Origin: Streptomyces profundus
Lineage (GTDB): Bacteria > Actinomycetota > Actinomycetes > Streptomycetales > Streptomycetaceae
Length of the DNA stretch: 64,000 bases
Reading direction: 5' to 3'
Assembly: GCF_020740535.1 (NCBI RefSeq)
Contig: NZ_CP082362.1
Location: forward strand, 992,001-1,056,000
Positions 7,151 through 16,000 of the stretch are shown piece after piece. The notes beneath the pieces were generated by a model that saw only the letters and a program-made list of their open reading frames with translations, was not told the origin of the DNA and made no database searches. The translations under genes and the position numbers were made by a program. The stretch's first letter is position 1, and each line of letters starts with the position of its first letter.

Positions 7151-8419
7151 CTAGCGCGCGAACGCCCGGAGCCGGACCTCCGGCTCCAGTGGCCCGCCGA
7201 GGTAGAGCCGGTCGGCGTCGATGGCGGCGCTGGACGCGATCAGGCCGCGCTCCAGCGGGAAGGGCACCGTCCCGATGTCGCTGCCCGTGCCGTCCGCCAG
7301 GTCGAGCCAGGTCAGCGTCAACTGCCCGCCCTCTCCCCGCTGGTAGTGGTACGAGCCCAGCAACGCGACGCCGTCCGCGTCGTCCGCGCCGAGGAAACTC
7401 GTCAGGGGTGGGAACTCGCCACGCCACATCCGCTCGCCGCTGTCCACGGCGTACCCCTCGAAGACCACCGGCTCCGAGGTGTCGTCCAGTTGCTCGGCGA
7501 TCAGCACACCGTCCGCCACGGCCCGCTCGCTGAGCCCCTGTCCGTCCGTGGCCAGCCGCCACAGGGCTTCCCCTGTCTCGGTGTACGCCACCAGGTGCCC
7601 GCTCTCGACGACGATCAGCGGGGCCCCGGGCTCGCCGTACCTGACATCGGCGATGGCCTCGTTGGCATCCGCCATGTCGCGGCTCCACAGATGCTCGCCC
7701 GTCGCCGTGTCGTGCACGTGGTTCGCGAAGCGCGGCGGGGTCAGCGGTTCGCCCGACGGCCCCTCGCAGGTGGCCAGGGTGACGACGCGCTCGTCGGCGT
7801 GGTCGATGCTCAACGGGGTCCAGCCGTGGTCGCAGTCGCCGTCGGCCACGGGCGCGAGCGCGGGCAGGGGTTCGCCGCTGGCGAGGTCGAAGCGCTGGAA
7901 GGACGCGGCGGCGTTCGCGGGCGAGAGGTTGACGGTGAGCGTGGCCTCGCCCACCGTCGCCGTGACGGTGTCGTCCACTGGCGAGGGGCCGAGACCGCTG
8001 AGGTCGCGCGACCACAGCACCTCCCCGTCGTGTGTGTCGATCACCGTCACCACCGTGCAGCCCTCCGCCTCGCCGGAGTGGTGGAGGACCGCGCCGACGC
8101 CCTCGGCGTTGGTGTGCTCGCTGGCCGCGCAGGGGCCGTACGTCCCCACCGGCGCCGGCGTCTCCCAGAGGACGGTGCCGTCGGCCGCGTCGTACCCCGT
8201 GACGTCCTCGGCGGCCGTGGGGCCGACGCGGGTGACCACGCCGTCGTGGGCCCACAGCGCCAGATCCAGCTCGCCGCCGTTCCCCCCGCTCTCCGCCCGC
8301 CACACCTCGGTGGGCCCCTCGTCGCCTCCCAGCAGCACCACCAACACCATGGCCAGCGACGCCAGCAGGGCCGCGCCCGCGATCACCCACGGCACCGGCC
8401 GCCGTCCGCGTCTCGCCAT
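7151..8419 (-). CDS. Membrane-anchored PQQ-like beta-propeller protein
   Basis: A 422-residue protein. A positively charged start (MARRGRRPVPW) is followed by one hydrophobic segment (VIAGAALLASLAMVLVVLLGG), so it is anchored with its C-terminal domain outside. The rest has repeated propeller blades with G-x-x-LW endings (DGTVLWETP, DGEVLWSRDL, TGEHLWSRDM, TGEALWRLA), as in BamB/PQQ-binding-like proteins. The ATG at 8419 follows a GGGGGGAGA ribosome site; a TTG four codons upstream is less likely. Such proteins often serve as scaffolds or sensors at the cell surface. Precise role unknown. Confidence 0.75.
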   Translation of the reverse strand: MARRGRRPVPWVIAGAALLASLAMVLVVLLGGDEGPTEVWRAESGGNGGELDLALWAHDGVVTRVGPTAAEDVTGYDAADGTVLWETPAPVGTYGPCAASEHTNAEGVGAVLHHSGEAEGCTVVTVIDTHDGEVLWSRDLSGLGPSPVDDTVTATVGEATLTVNLSPANAAASFQRFDLASGEPLPALAPVADGDCDHGWTPLSIDHADERVVTLATCEGPSGEPLTPPRFANHVHDTATGEHLWSRDMADANEAIADVRYGEPGAPLIVVESGHLVAYTETGEALWRLATDGQGLSERAVADGVLIAEQLDDTSEPVVFEGYAVDSGERMWRGEFPPLTSFLGADDADGVALLGSYHYQRGEGGQLTLTWLDLADGTGSDIGTVPFPLERGLIASSAAIDADRLYLGGPLEPEVRLRAFAR

Positions 8420-8580
8420 GTCTCCCCCCAACTTCCCCTTCGCGCACTGTGGTTTCCGACGCCCCCTGCCCGACGCCGGTTCCGTGGGCGGGGAGCGGAA
8501 GCGCCGCAGGCCGCGTGGAGGGCGCTCAGCGACTGGTGCGTGCTCGGGCGCGGTGGAACGTTCCGAACCGGCCGCGAGAA

Positions 8581-8611
8581 GGGGTCACCCCGGCGGACCT
8601 GGGGTGACCCC
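8581..8611. terminator. Strong hairpin terminator
   Basis: GGGGTCACCCC and GGGGTGACCCC form a perfect 11-base stem around a 9-base loop. It lies between the stop of the 62-residue gene (8648) and the beta-propeller gene, both on the minus strand, and probably ends the former. Confidence 0.65.
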
Positions 8612-8647
8612 GTTGTCGCTACGCGGAACAAGTGGTCGTGCGCCCAC

Positions 8648-8836
8648 TCAGACGCCGAGAGCCGCGTCGGCGGTCTCGCCCCGCGTCGCTTCGGCGACGG
8701 CGGGCGGTGCCTCGGGGGTGCGCGTCAGCCGGCCTCCGGCGGCGCCCAGGACGCCGTGCCGGATGGCGTGACCGGTGTGCACACCACGGGAGAACTCTCT
8801 GATGAACTTGCCAAAGGGCAGGGAGATTCGCCTCAT
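8648..8836 (-). CDS. 62-residue hypothetical protein, divergent from TetR
   Basis: A short gene supported by a near-ideal ribosome site (GAGGAGGCTGAG before the ATG) and by its position opposite a TetR regulator with shared operators. The N-terminal half (MRRISLPFGKFIREFSRG, then HAIRHGVLG) is basic and amphipathic. The C-terminal half is Ala/Pro rich. I do not recognise a family. The architecture suggests it is the target of the TetR protein encoded at 8918. Confidence 0.55.
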   Translation of the reverse strand: MRRISLPFGKFIREFSRGVHTGHAIRHGVLGAAGGRLTRTPEAPPAVAEATRGETADAALGV

Positions 8837-8852
8837 CTCAGCCTCCTCGTAT

Positions 8853-8862
8853 ACTGATCTGT
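8853..8862. promoter_or_regulatory. TetR operator copy 1
   Basis: ACTGATCTGT followed by AAA is an imperfect copy of the palindrome at 8886-8895. It lies 33 bases (three helical turns) away, close to the start of the minus-strand 62-residue gene. Confidence 0.55.
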
Positions 8863-8885
8863 AAAGCTACCTGGAAGCGTAGTAC

Positions 8886-8895
8886 ACAGATCTGT
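8886..8895. promoter_or_regulatory. TetR operator copy 2 (perfect palindrome)
   Basis: ACAGATCTGT is a perfect palindrome followed by AAAC, just upstream of the TetR ribosome site and start. With copy 1 it fits control of both divergent genes by the TetR protein. Confidence 0.6.
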
Positions 8896-8917
8896 AAACG
8901 CAAGGGGGATACGCGCC

Positions 8918-9544
8918 ATGCCCAGGGACTCATCGGGTGATTCATCGGGTACCGACGACACGAGTCTCACGCCGGGCGCCCAGCGCATTCTCGACGTCGC
9001 GTCGGAGCTGTTCTACCGGCGCGGAATCCACGCCGTGGGGGTCGACACCATCGCGGCCGAGTCGGGGGTCACCAAGCGCACGCTCTACAACCGGTTCGGC
9101 TCCAAGGACAACCTGCTGACGACCTACCTGGAGACCAGGGATCGCCGCTGGCGTGATCTCATCGACGCCCGGCTGACGGCGGAGGGGGAGGACGCCGTCC
9201 GCCGGGTGCTGGTCCCGTTCGCGGTGCTGCCCGAGTGGCTGACCGAATCGGATCGAGGGTGCAGCTTTGTGAATGCCTTCGCCGAACTTCCGGATACTGA
9301 TCATCCAGGGCGGAAGGTGATCACCGATGAGAAGAAGTGGCTACGAGCGTTCTTCCACGATCGGCTGAACGAGGCCGGCGTGAAGCCGACGCCCGCCGGC
9401 ACCCTGGCCGTGCAACTGCTGAGCCTGCACGAGGGCGCCATCGTGGCCACCGCGATCGCGGACGCGGACGACGCCGCCCAGGCGACGCTCAGCGCGGCGG
9501 AGGCCCTGGTGACGGCCGCGCTTGAGGACGGCGCCGGCCGCTGA
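8918..9544 (+). CDS. TetR-family transcriptional regulator
   Basis: A 208-residue protein. The N-terminal helix-turn-helix (about residues 18-65) includes GVDTIAAESGVTKRTLYNRFGSKDNLL, and the C-terminal ligand-binding domain is helical with a single cysteine in DRGCSFVN. The start has an AAGGGGG site nine bases upstream. The CSFVNAFAELPD stretch resembles the AcrR-like group with TetR_C_6/7 domains. It is divergent from the 62-residue gene, with two operator-like palindromes in the intergenic region. Confidence 0.9.
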   Translation: MPRDSSGDSSGTDDTSLTPGAQRILDVASELFYRRGIHAVGVDTIAAESGVTKRTLYNRFGSKDNLLTTYLETRDRRWRDLIDARLTAEGEDAVRRVLVPFAVLPEWLTESDRGCSFVNAFAELPDTDHPGRKVITDEKKWLRAFFHDRLNEAGVKPTPAGTLAVQLLSLHEGAIVATAIADADDAAQATLSAAEALVTAALEDGAGR

Positions 9545-9590
9545 TCCACGAGGACCCGAACGGCGCCCCCCAGGCCGGGCGCGGCGAGGC

Positions 9591-11183
9591 TCAGCCTCGG
9601 GAGCGGGCCTTGAACGCGGCCTTGCGCGCCTGCTTGGCGAGCAGGCGGTCCGGGTGCATCCGGCCCACGGCCTCCAGGACATCGGCCGTGGCCGGGTGGT
9701 CGGTGCGCCAGGCCCGGTCGAAGAACTCGCCGTGCTGATCCACCAGGCCGGTCACCAGATCACGCAGCTCGGGCAGGTTCTCCTCCTCGGCTCCGCTGCC
9801 CAGCTGCGCGGCCAGGGTGTCGATGGTCAGCCAGAAGACCAGCTCCTCCGACGGCGGCGGCACATCCGTGGCGCCGCGCTCGGCCAGCCAGACGCGGGCC
9901 AGGCCGCCGAGTTCGTCGTCCTCCAGCACCGCGCGCAGCGCCGGCTCGGCGCTGGGGTCGAGCAGCGCGAGCGTCAGCTGGCAGCCCAGCCGCCGCCCGG
10001 GGCCGGCCGGGTCGGCGCCGCGCGCCGCGGCCAGCAGCTCCTCGGCCGCGGCCACCGGGTCACGGCCGACGAGCCAGCGTTCCGCCTCCTCGGTCGCGGC
10101 GGACGCGGGACGTTCGGTGAGCGCGTCGAGGAGCGCCCCGGCCGGCGCGTCGGCCAACTCCCCGACCAGCGGGACGTCGAGACCGACCTCCAGCATCCGC
10201 CGGCGCACGCCGTAGAGGCCGAGCGTGGTCAGCCGCACCTGGCCGTACCGGCTCAGGTCGTCCACGTCCTCGTCGCCGATGTCCTGGAACCCCCCGACGC
10301 CCTCGCCATCGCCGTCGCCGCCGTCATCGTCGTCGTCGTCGCCGATCACGGTGTCGTCCATCGGGTGGTACTCGATCAGCCCGGTGTCCGCCAGCACCCG
10401 GAACTGCTCGTCCAACCGCACCACCAGGGCCGACACGTCCTGGAACGCCTCGTCGGTCAACTCCTCCATCTCGTCGGGGAGGAGCGTGGCGGCGGCGATC
10501 ATGGGCAGCGGCAGCAGGGAGGCCGCCTGACCGTCCTCGTCGGTGACGCCGAAGACGTAGAGGTGGCCCAACACGCTGTCCAGCAGGCCGACCTCGGCCT
10601 CCGGGTCCCAGTCGAGGGCGTCCAGGTCGATGGCGTCCGGGTCGAGTTGACCGTCCGCGCCGAACAGCCCCTCCAGCCCCTCGACTTCGCCGAGCAGGTC
10701 CTCGAAGGACGGGGTGGCGACGTCGGAGAGCACCGCGTCCAGGCCGTCGGCCCACAGGTCCAGGATGTCCTCGGGCGCGCCGTCGAGGAGCTGGGCCAGC
10801 TCCTCGTCCGCGGTGGCGACGCCGACGGCGGGGTGGTCCTCGTGTTCGGCGAAGGCCCTGGCCTGGCCGGTCTGGGTCTCCGGGAGGTCGCCGGCCTCGG
10901 TGATGGTGACCAGCCCGGTGTCCACGGCGAAGTTCCATGCCTCGACCACCTCAGCCTCCCCCTCGGGCGCACCGGTGAGGCCCAGTTCGTGAACGGCCTC
11001 GCTGAGCCCGGGGGCGAGCAACTCGCCACCGGCGCCCACCGGCGTCCCCTCGCCGACCCACCTGGCCAGCCATACGGCTCGGGAGAGCAGTGGAGCGGCG
11101 AGCGCCTCCCTGGCCAACTCGGCCTCGGACGGCAGCCGTACGGGCGGCATGGCGGGACGGTCGTCCCCGGGGTCGAGCGACAT
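9591..11183 (-). CDS. Large acidic hypothetical protein
   Basis: A 530-residue, strongly acidic protein with no signal peptide. A run rich in Asp, Gly and Glu (VIGDDDDDDGGDGDGEGVGG) at about residues 280-300 separates two helical halves; the C-terminus is basic (KQARKAAFKARSRG). The ATG at 11183 has a GAGGAG site, while longer frames running upstream through the neighbouring nuclease gene are antisense artefacts. It looks like a conserved cytosolic Streptomyces hypothetical. Repeated Leu/Ala helices recall HEAT-like or tetratricopeptide-like scaffolds, but no motif is decisive. Confidence 0.65.
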   Translation of the reverse strand: MSLDPGDDRPAMPPVRLPSEAELAREALAAPLLSRAVWLARWVGEGTPVGAGGELLAPGLSEAVHELGLTGAPEGEAEVVEAWNFAVDTGLVTITEAGDLPETQTGQARAFAEHEDHPAVGVATADEELAQLLDGAPEDILDLWADGLDAVLSDVATPSFEDLLGEVEGLEGLFGADGQLDPDAIDLDALDWDPEAEVGLLDSVLGHLYVFGVTDEDGQAASLLPLPMIAAATLLPDEMEELTDEAFQDVSALVVRLDEQFRVLADTGLIEYHPMDDTVIGDDDDDDGGDGDGEGVGGFQDIGDEDVDDLSRYGQVRLTTLGLYGVRRRMLEVGLDVPLVGELADAPAGALLDALTERPASAATEEAERWLVGRDPVAAAEELLAAARGADPAGPGRRLGCQLTLALLDPSAEPALRAVLEDDELGGLARVWLAERGATDVPPPSEELVFWLTIDTLAAQLGSGAEEENLPELRDLVTGLVDQHGEFFDRAWRTDHPATADVLEAVGRMHPDRLLAKQARKAAFKARSRG

Positions 11184-11498
11184 GACGGCGAACTCCTCGG
11201 GCAGGGGGTGACCCCGCCGGCGGTTGGGGTGATCGGGCGAGCCCCCAGCGTAGACGGGATTGTCCACCGAACGTCCCGCCTCCGTGTCGGTTCCGTCACG
11301 CTTCACCTGGACGTCGCGCGTACGGGCGGGGGCGCGCTCCCGCTCCGGGCGGCGGGACTCACCGATGTCGACGCGGAAGCGGGACGCGCGGCCTCCGGTT
11401 AACAACTGGTTGACGCGTGGCAACGCACCTGCCGGGCACGGCTTTACCCGCGTAGCGTGGGCCTCCCCCACTGCCGTCTCCCCCACCCGGAGGATCCC
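11184..11498. other. Divergent intergenic region with PHO-box-like repeat
   Basis: 315 bases between the acidic hypothetical (minus) and the secreted nuclease (plus). Apart from the 11-base direct repeat at 11398-11415 and a possible -10 TAGCGT at 11454-11459, I see no gene or structure in it. Confidence 0.5.
11398..11415 (+). promoter_or_regulatory. PHO-box-like direct repeat
   Basis: GTTAACA-ACTG-GTTGACG consists of two 7-base units starting exactly 11 bases apart, the spacing of the Streptomyces PhoP box (GTTCACC repeats). Each unit matches the consensus at five of seven positions. It lies ~85 bases before the secreted nuclease start. Confidence 0.4.
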
Positions 11499-13370
11499 GT
11501 GAGATCGACCGAACCAGCCGCCCGCACCCAGTCGAGAACCCAACGGCCGCGTGGCGCGGCCGTGTTGGTCGGCCTGGCGGCCGGCGGGCTCTGTGTGCCG
11601 CTGCTGGCGCAGCCGACCTCGGCGGCCGAGCGGGAGACGGTGCGGGTGCACCACATCCAGGGCGACACCAGGATCTCGCCGCTGCTGGGGCAGTCGGTCG
11701 AGGACGTCCCCGGGGTGGTGACCGGGGTGCGCGCCTTCGGTTCGCGTGGCTTCTGGGTTCAGGAACCGGACGAGGACGGGGATCCGGCCACCAGCGAGGG
11801 GATCTTCGTCTACACGGGCGACGCGCCGTCGGTCGCGGTGGGCGACGAGGTGCTGGTCTCCGGCACCGTGGACGAGTACTACCCCGGCGGTGCGGAGCGG
11901 GGCGGCCAGTCGGTGACCCAGCTCACCGGGCCCGAGGTGACGGTGGTCTCGTCGGGGAACGCGCTGCCGCCGCCGGTGGAGTTGGACGCCTCGGCGATCC
12001 CCGAACGCTATGCCCCCGAGGGCGATCCGGCGGCGGACGGCAGCATCGAGGGACTGCGACTGGCCCCTGATGTCTACGCGCTGGACGCCTTTGAGGCGTG
12101 GGAGGGCATGGTGGTGCGTCTCCTGGACGCACCGGTGGTCGGCCCGAGCACGGAGTACGGCGAGCTGTGGGTGACGCTGCGCCCCGGTGACCATCCCACG
12201 CCGCGCGGCGGCACCCGCTACGCCTCCTACGCGGCGTCGAACCCGGGGCGGCTCAAGGTGGAGTCGCTTATCCCCTTCGCCGAACGGCCGTTCCCCGAAG
12301 CGAACGTGGGCGACCTGCTGGCGGGCGAGACGGTCGGCCCCCTGGACTACGACGAGTTCGGCGGATACACCCTCGCCGCCCGGGAGTTGGGCACCGTGGC
12401 CGACGGCGGGCTCACGCCGGAGCGCACCAGGCCGCAGCGGCGCGGCGAGTTGGCGATCGCCGCCTACAACGTGGAGAACCTCAACCCGGGCGATCCCGCG
12501 GAGAAGTTCGAGCGACTGGCCGAGGCCGTGGTGACCAACCTGGCCTCGCCCGACATCCTGGCCGTCGAGGAGATCCAGGACGACAGCGGGCCGGCCGACG
12601 ACGGCACCGTGACCGCCACGGAGACGTTGCGGCTGTTCACGGAAGCGATCGTCGCCGCGGGCGGTCCGCGCTACGCCTGGCGGGGCGTGGACCCGGCGGA
12701 CGGGGAGGACGGCGGGCAGCCGGGCGGCAACATCCGCGCGGTGCTGCTGTTCAACCCGGAGCGGGTGTCCTTCGTGGACCGGCCGGGCGGCGACGCCACC
12801 ACCGCGACGGAGGTGGTGACCAGGGGCGGGGTGGCCACGCTGAGCCACTCCCCCGGGCGGATCGCGCCGGCGGACGCGGCCTGGACGGACAGCCGCAAAC
12901 CGCTGGCCGGCGAGTTCAGGTTCCGGGGCGAGACGGTGCTGGTGATCGCCAACCACTTCGCCTCCAAGGGGGGCGACCAGCCCCTGCACGGCCGCTTCCA
13001 GCCGCCGAACCGTGGTTCGGAGACCCAGCGACTCGCGCAGGCGAGGGCGGTGCGGGAGTTCGTCCGGGAGATCGACGCGGCCGATGCCCGACGGCCGGCG
13101 AACGTCGTGGTGTTGGGCGATCTCAACGACTTCGAGTTCTCGGCCGTGACGCGCGAGCTGACCGCCGACGGACTGTTGGTGAACGCGCTGGGCACACTGC
13201 CGCCCTCGGAGCGCTACACCTATGTCTACGAGGGCAACTCCCAGGTGCTCGACCAGACGCTGGTCTCCCCCACCGTCCGCCGCCCCGAGCTGGACATCGT
13301 CCATGTCAACGCCGAGTTCGCGGACCAGGCCAGCGACCACGATCCGCAAGTGCTGCGCTTCCGTCCCTGA
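11499..13370 (+). CDS. Secreted endonuclease/exonuclease/phosphatase-family nuclease
   Basis: A 623-residue secreted protein, probably an extracellular DNase of the ExeM/NucH type. The GTG at 11499 is chosen for the GGAGG site six bases upstream. The signal peptide (AAVLVGLAAGGLCVPLLAQPTSAA) is followed by an OB-fold-like region (~residues 45-135) and the EEP domain (~residues 320-620) with motifs AAYNVENL, LAVEEIQDD, NHFASKGG, VLGDLNDFE and ASDHDP. Extracellular nucleases feed phosphate and nitrogen scavenging. A PHO-box-like repeat lies upstream. Confidence 0.88.
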   Translation: MRSTEPAARTQSRTQRPRGAAVLVGLAAGGLCVPLLAQPTSAAERETVRVHHIQGDTRISPLLGQSVEDVPGVVTGVRAFGSRGFWVQEPDEDGDPATSEGIFVYTGDAPSVAVGDEVLVSGTVDEYYPGGAERGGQSVTQLTGPEVTVVSSGNALPPPVELDASAIPERYAPEGDPAADGSIEGLRLAPDVYALDAFEAWEGMVVRLLDAPVVGPSTEYGELWVTLRPGDHPTPRGGTRYASYAASNPGRLKVESLIPFAERPFPEANVGDLLAGETVGPLDYDEFGGYTLAARELGTVADGGLTPERTRPQRRGELAIAAYNVENLNPGDPAEKFERLAEAVVTNLASPDILAVEEIQDDSGPADDGTVTATETLRLFTEAIVAAGGPRYAWRGVDPADGEDGGQPGGNIRAVLLFNPERVSFVDRPGGDATTATEVVTRGGVATLSHSPGRIAPADAAWTDSRKPLAGEFRFRGETVLVIANHFASKGGDQPLHGRFQPPNRGSETQRLAQARAVREFVREIDAADARRPANVVVLGDLNDFEFSAVTRELTADGLLVNALGTLPPSERYTYVYEGNSQVLDQTLVSPTVRRPELDIVHVNAEFADQASDHDPQVLRFRP

Positions 13371-13451
13371 TGGCCCCGTAGTACCGCTGAACGATCGGGC
13401 GCAGCACTTCTAAGTGGACCTGGAAGGCCGAAGGGGCCCAGACTCCGTGCC

Positions 13452-14348
13452 ATGCGACTGGGACCCTTTGGCCGCTGCGCGGCTGCGATGATCACACCCT
13501 TTACCGAGGACGGCGCCCTCGACCCGGCCGGGGCCGAGCGGCTGGCCGACCATCTGGTGGCCAGGGGCGGCTGCGACGCCCTGGTGATCAACGGCACCAC
13601 GGGTGAGTCGCCGACCACGAGCGACGCCGAGAAGACGGCCCTGACCAGGGCGGTGACCAGCGCGGTCGGCGGCCGGGCGAAGGTGGTCGCCGGCGTCGGC
13701 ACGGCCGACACCCGGCATTCCGTCGAGCTGGCGCGGGCCGCCCAAGCCGCCGGCGCTGACGGCCTGTTGGTGGTGACGCCCTACTACTCCCGGCCCACCC
13801 AGGAGGCGATCGTCCAGCATCTGCTGACCGTCGCCGACGCCACCGAACTGCCGGTGATGCTCTACGACATCCCGGCCCGCACCGGCGAGGGCACCGCGCT
13901 GACGGCCGACTCGCTGCGCCGGCTCGCCGAACACCCGAAGATCGTCGCGGTCAAGGACTGCTCGTTCGACCTGCTGAAGGCCGGCACGGTGCTCGCCGAC
14001 ACCGAGCTGGCCTACTACGCGGGCAGCGACGAGCTGAACCTGCCGCTGCTGGCCATCGGCGCCAGCGGTGTGGTCAGCACGGCGGCCAACGTGGTGGGCG
14101 CGCAGGTGCGGGCGGTGATCGACGCCTTCGCCGCCGGCGAGCGGGAGACGGCCGCGCGACGCCATCGCGCGCTGCTGCCCCTGGTGTCGGCGCTCACCGT
14201 GCACGCACCGGGCACGGTGACCGTCAAGGCGCTGTTCCGCGCCGCCGGCCTGCCGGGCGGCCCGGTGCGCCCGCCGCTGCTGCCCGCCGACGAGGAGCTG
14301 ACCGCCCGGCTGGCGACGGCGCTGCGCGGCGCCGTGGCCCAGCCGTAG
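13452..14348 (+). CDS. dapA: 4-hydroxy-tetrahydrodipicolinate synthase
   Basis: A 298-residue enzyme that condenses pyruvate with aspartate semialdehyde, the first committed step of lysine/diaminopimelate synthesis. All diagnostic motifs are present: INGTTGESPT, the triad tyrosines in TPYYSRP and YDIPARTG, and the Schiff-base lysine in VAVKDCS. Length is normal for the family. The diaminopimelate gene dapD lies nearby at 16041, so this locus holds two steps of the same pathway. Streptomyces usually carries a second dapA paralogue elsewhere. Confidence 0.93.
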   Translation: MRLGPFGRCAAAMITPFTEDGALDPAGAERLADHLVARGGCDALVINGTTGESPTTSDAEKTALTRAVTSAVGGRAKVVAGVGTADTRHSVELARAAQAAGADGLLVVTPYYSRPTQEAIVQHLLTVADATELPVMLYDIPARTGEGTALTADSLRRLAEHPKIVAVKDCSFDLLKAGTVLADTELAYYAGSDELNLPLLAIGASGVVSTAANVVGAQVRAVIDAFAAGERETAARRHRALLPLVSALTVHAPGTVTVKALFRAAGLPGGPVRPPLLPADEELTARLATALRGAVAQP

Positions 14349-14355
14349 GCCGCAG

Positions 14356-14760
14356 TCAGTCCGCCGAGCCGGCGAACAGCCAGCGGCGCACGGGCACTTC
14401 GATCAGCAGCCGGGCGCCCCCTGGCCGGTGCGGCACGGTGACGTCCCAGTCGTACTTGGCGGCGAAGGCGTCGACGACCTCGGCCGCGAAGGGGGCGCGG
14501 TGCGGCCGGGCCTCCCCCTCCGCGACCACGGGGTGACGGCCGTCCTCCAACGCGAGGGAGACCGTCGGCGCGTGCGCGATGTTCCGCGCCTTGACGGAGC
14601 TCCCGTCCACGCCGATCCACCAGGTCTGCCCGAGGAGCACGAACCACACGGGGGTGACATGGGGCGAGCCGTCGGGGCGGGTGGTGCAGAGCCAGACGTT
14701 GCGGTCCCGGGCCAGTCGGGCCAGGACGGCGGGCTCGCTCGGGACGCGGGACGGAGTCAT
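14356..14760 (-). CDS. Pyridoxamine 5'-phosphate oxidase-like split-barrel protein
   Basis: A 134-residue split beta-barrel protein of the PNPOx / F420-dependent reductase superfamily (FDOR-B like). The pattern RNVWLCTTRPDGSPHVTPVWF is cut by a short loop, then KARNIAHAPTVSLALEDG forms the cofactor-binding region. The ATG at 14760 has a GGGGGG site. It probably binds F420, FMN or heme; the substrate is unknown. It is convergent with dapA, only seven bases away. Confidence 0.78.
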   Translation of the reverse strand: MTPSRVPSEPAVLARLARDRNVWLCTTRPDGSPHVTPVWFVLLGQTWWIGVDGSSVKARNIAHAPTVSLALEDGRHPVVAEGEARPHRAPFAAEVVDAFAAKYDWDVTVPHRPGGARLLIEVPVRRWLFAGSAD

Positions 14761-14842
14761 CCCCCCATCCCACCGCACGCCCGCCCCCCGTCGCCTCCGT
14801 CCGACGGGCACGGTGCCTGGTGCTTTGGGCCTAGACCACCTC

Positions 14843-15952
14843 TCAGACGGTCTCGGACAGCCGCACCGGCATCAGCAGCGAGAAGTGGTCGTCGCCGCTC
14901 GGGAGGCGGACGACCAGGGGCGCGGTGGCGCCCGACACCTCCAGCACCAGCTGCTCGCGCCCGGCGGCGGCCAGCGCCTCGGTGAGGAACTCCCGGTTGA
15001 CGGCGATCCGTCCCCCCGTGGCCTCGTCCGCGACGCGGACCACGCCGTCGTCGGCGATATCGAGCACGGTGACCGCGGTGCGGGCGCCGTCCTGGTCGCC
15101 GGGCTCCTCCCGCACCCGGCCCGAGGCGATCGCGGCGCTGAGCGAGGGGGCGTGCACCTGGCATCGGCGCCCGGCGGGGAGCCTGATCAGCCGGCGGTAG
15201 TCCGGATACTCGTGCTCAAGGGTGGCTCCCGAGGCCAGCCGTCCGCCTACGTTCAGTGACACATCGTCCTGGGCCAGCGTGAGGGTGGCCCGCGCGTCTT
15301 CGGCGAGCAGTGCGCGCATGGCGTCCACCAGGGGCGTCGGCACCAACGCCCGGACGGAGCGGCTTCCCCCGCCCTCGGTGACGGCGGCCGTGGCGACCGC
15401 CAGCCGGTAGCGGTCGGTCGCGACCAGCCGCAGTTCGTCTCCCTCCCCATCCAGCAACACCCCATGCAGCGAGGGGAGCTCGGGGTCGGTTCCGACGGCG
15501 AACCGGACCGTGTCCAGGGCCTTGGCGAGTGCGGTGGCCGACAGCGTCAGGGTGGCGGTGGCGTGGTTCTCAGGTGGTGTGGTCATGGGGTTCTCCCGGT
15601 GCGAGATCAGTGTCCGAACCTCGGAGAGCTGCCGGCGGGCGGTGGCCATGTCCCGTTCGAGGCGGCGCAGACGCGCGCCCAGCAGCCGGGGCGCCAGGCC
15701 CGGATCGGTCCCCGACCAGCCGGCGAGCGCCAGCCGGATGTCGGCCAGCGGCATGCCGGCCAGCCGGAGTCGGGCCAACAGCCGGGCCTCGTCCACCTGT
15801 TCGGGGTCGTACCAGCGGTATCCGGTGTGCGGGTCCACCCAGGCGGGCACCAGCACGCCGACACCGTCGTAGTACCGCAGGGTGCCGACGGCCAGCCCGC
15901 TGGCTCTGGCCAGCTCACCGATGCCGAGTCGTTCGCTCTCCACGCCTCTCAC
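14843..15952 (-). CDS. MerR DNA-binding domain fused to DNA polymerase III beta-clamp domains
   Basis: A 369-residue fusion. Residues ~8-80 are a MerR winged helix (IGELARASGLAVGTLRYYDGVG, then HTGYRWYDPEQV) followed by a coiled helix to ~120. From ~125 to the end the protein aligns with domains 2 and 3 of the bacterial sliding clamp: ELRLVATDRYRLAVATAAV matches the clamp pattern, YPDYRRLIRLP is the interdomain signature, and the ending LLMPVRL mirrors the clamp C-terminal MPMRL motif. Clamp domain 1 is absent. The GTG at 15952 has GAGG upstream; a GTG three codons later is an alternative. It lies downstream of the dapD terminator, so it is likely transcribed alone. Confidence 0.85.
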   Translation of the reverse strand: MRGVESERLGIGELARASGLAVGTLRYYDGVGVLVPAWVDPHTGYRWYDPEQVDEARLLARLRLAGMPLADIRLALAGWSGTDPGLAPRLLGARLRRLERDMATARRQLSEVRTLISHRENPMTTPPENHATATLTLSATALAKALDTVRFAVGTDPELPSLHGVLLDGEGDELRLVATDRYRLAVATAAVTEGGGSRSVRALVPTPLVDAMRALLAEDARATLTLAQDDVSLNVGGRLASGATLEHEYPDYRRLIRLPAGRRCQVHAPSLSAAIASGRVREEPGDQDGARTAVTVLDIADDGVVRVADEATGGRIAVNREFLTEALAAAGREQLVLEVSGATAPLVVRLPSGDDHFSLLMPVRLSETV

Positions 15953-16000
15953 CCTGGGGCCTCGATCAGGTCGAGGGTCAACCCACGCCACACACCGGGC

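Noticed and set aside
9591..13349. A 1252-residue open frame on the minus strand
   Set aside because: Its N-terminal two thirds lie antisense to a convincing secreted nuclease gene. Only the part from ATG 11183 has protein-like composition and a ribosome site.
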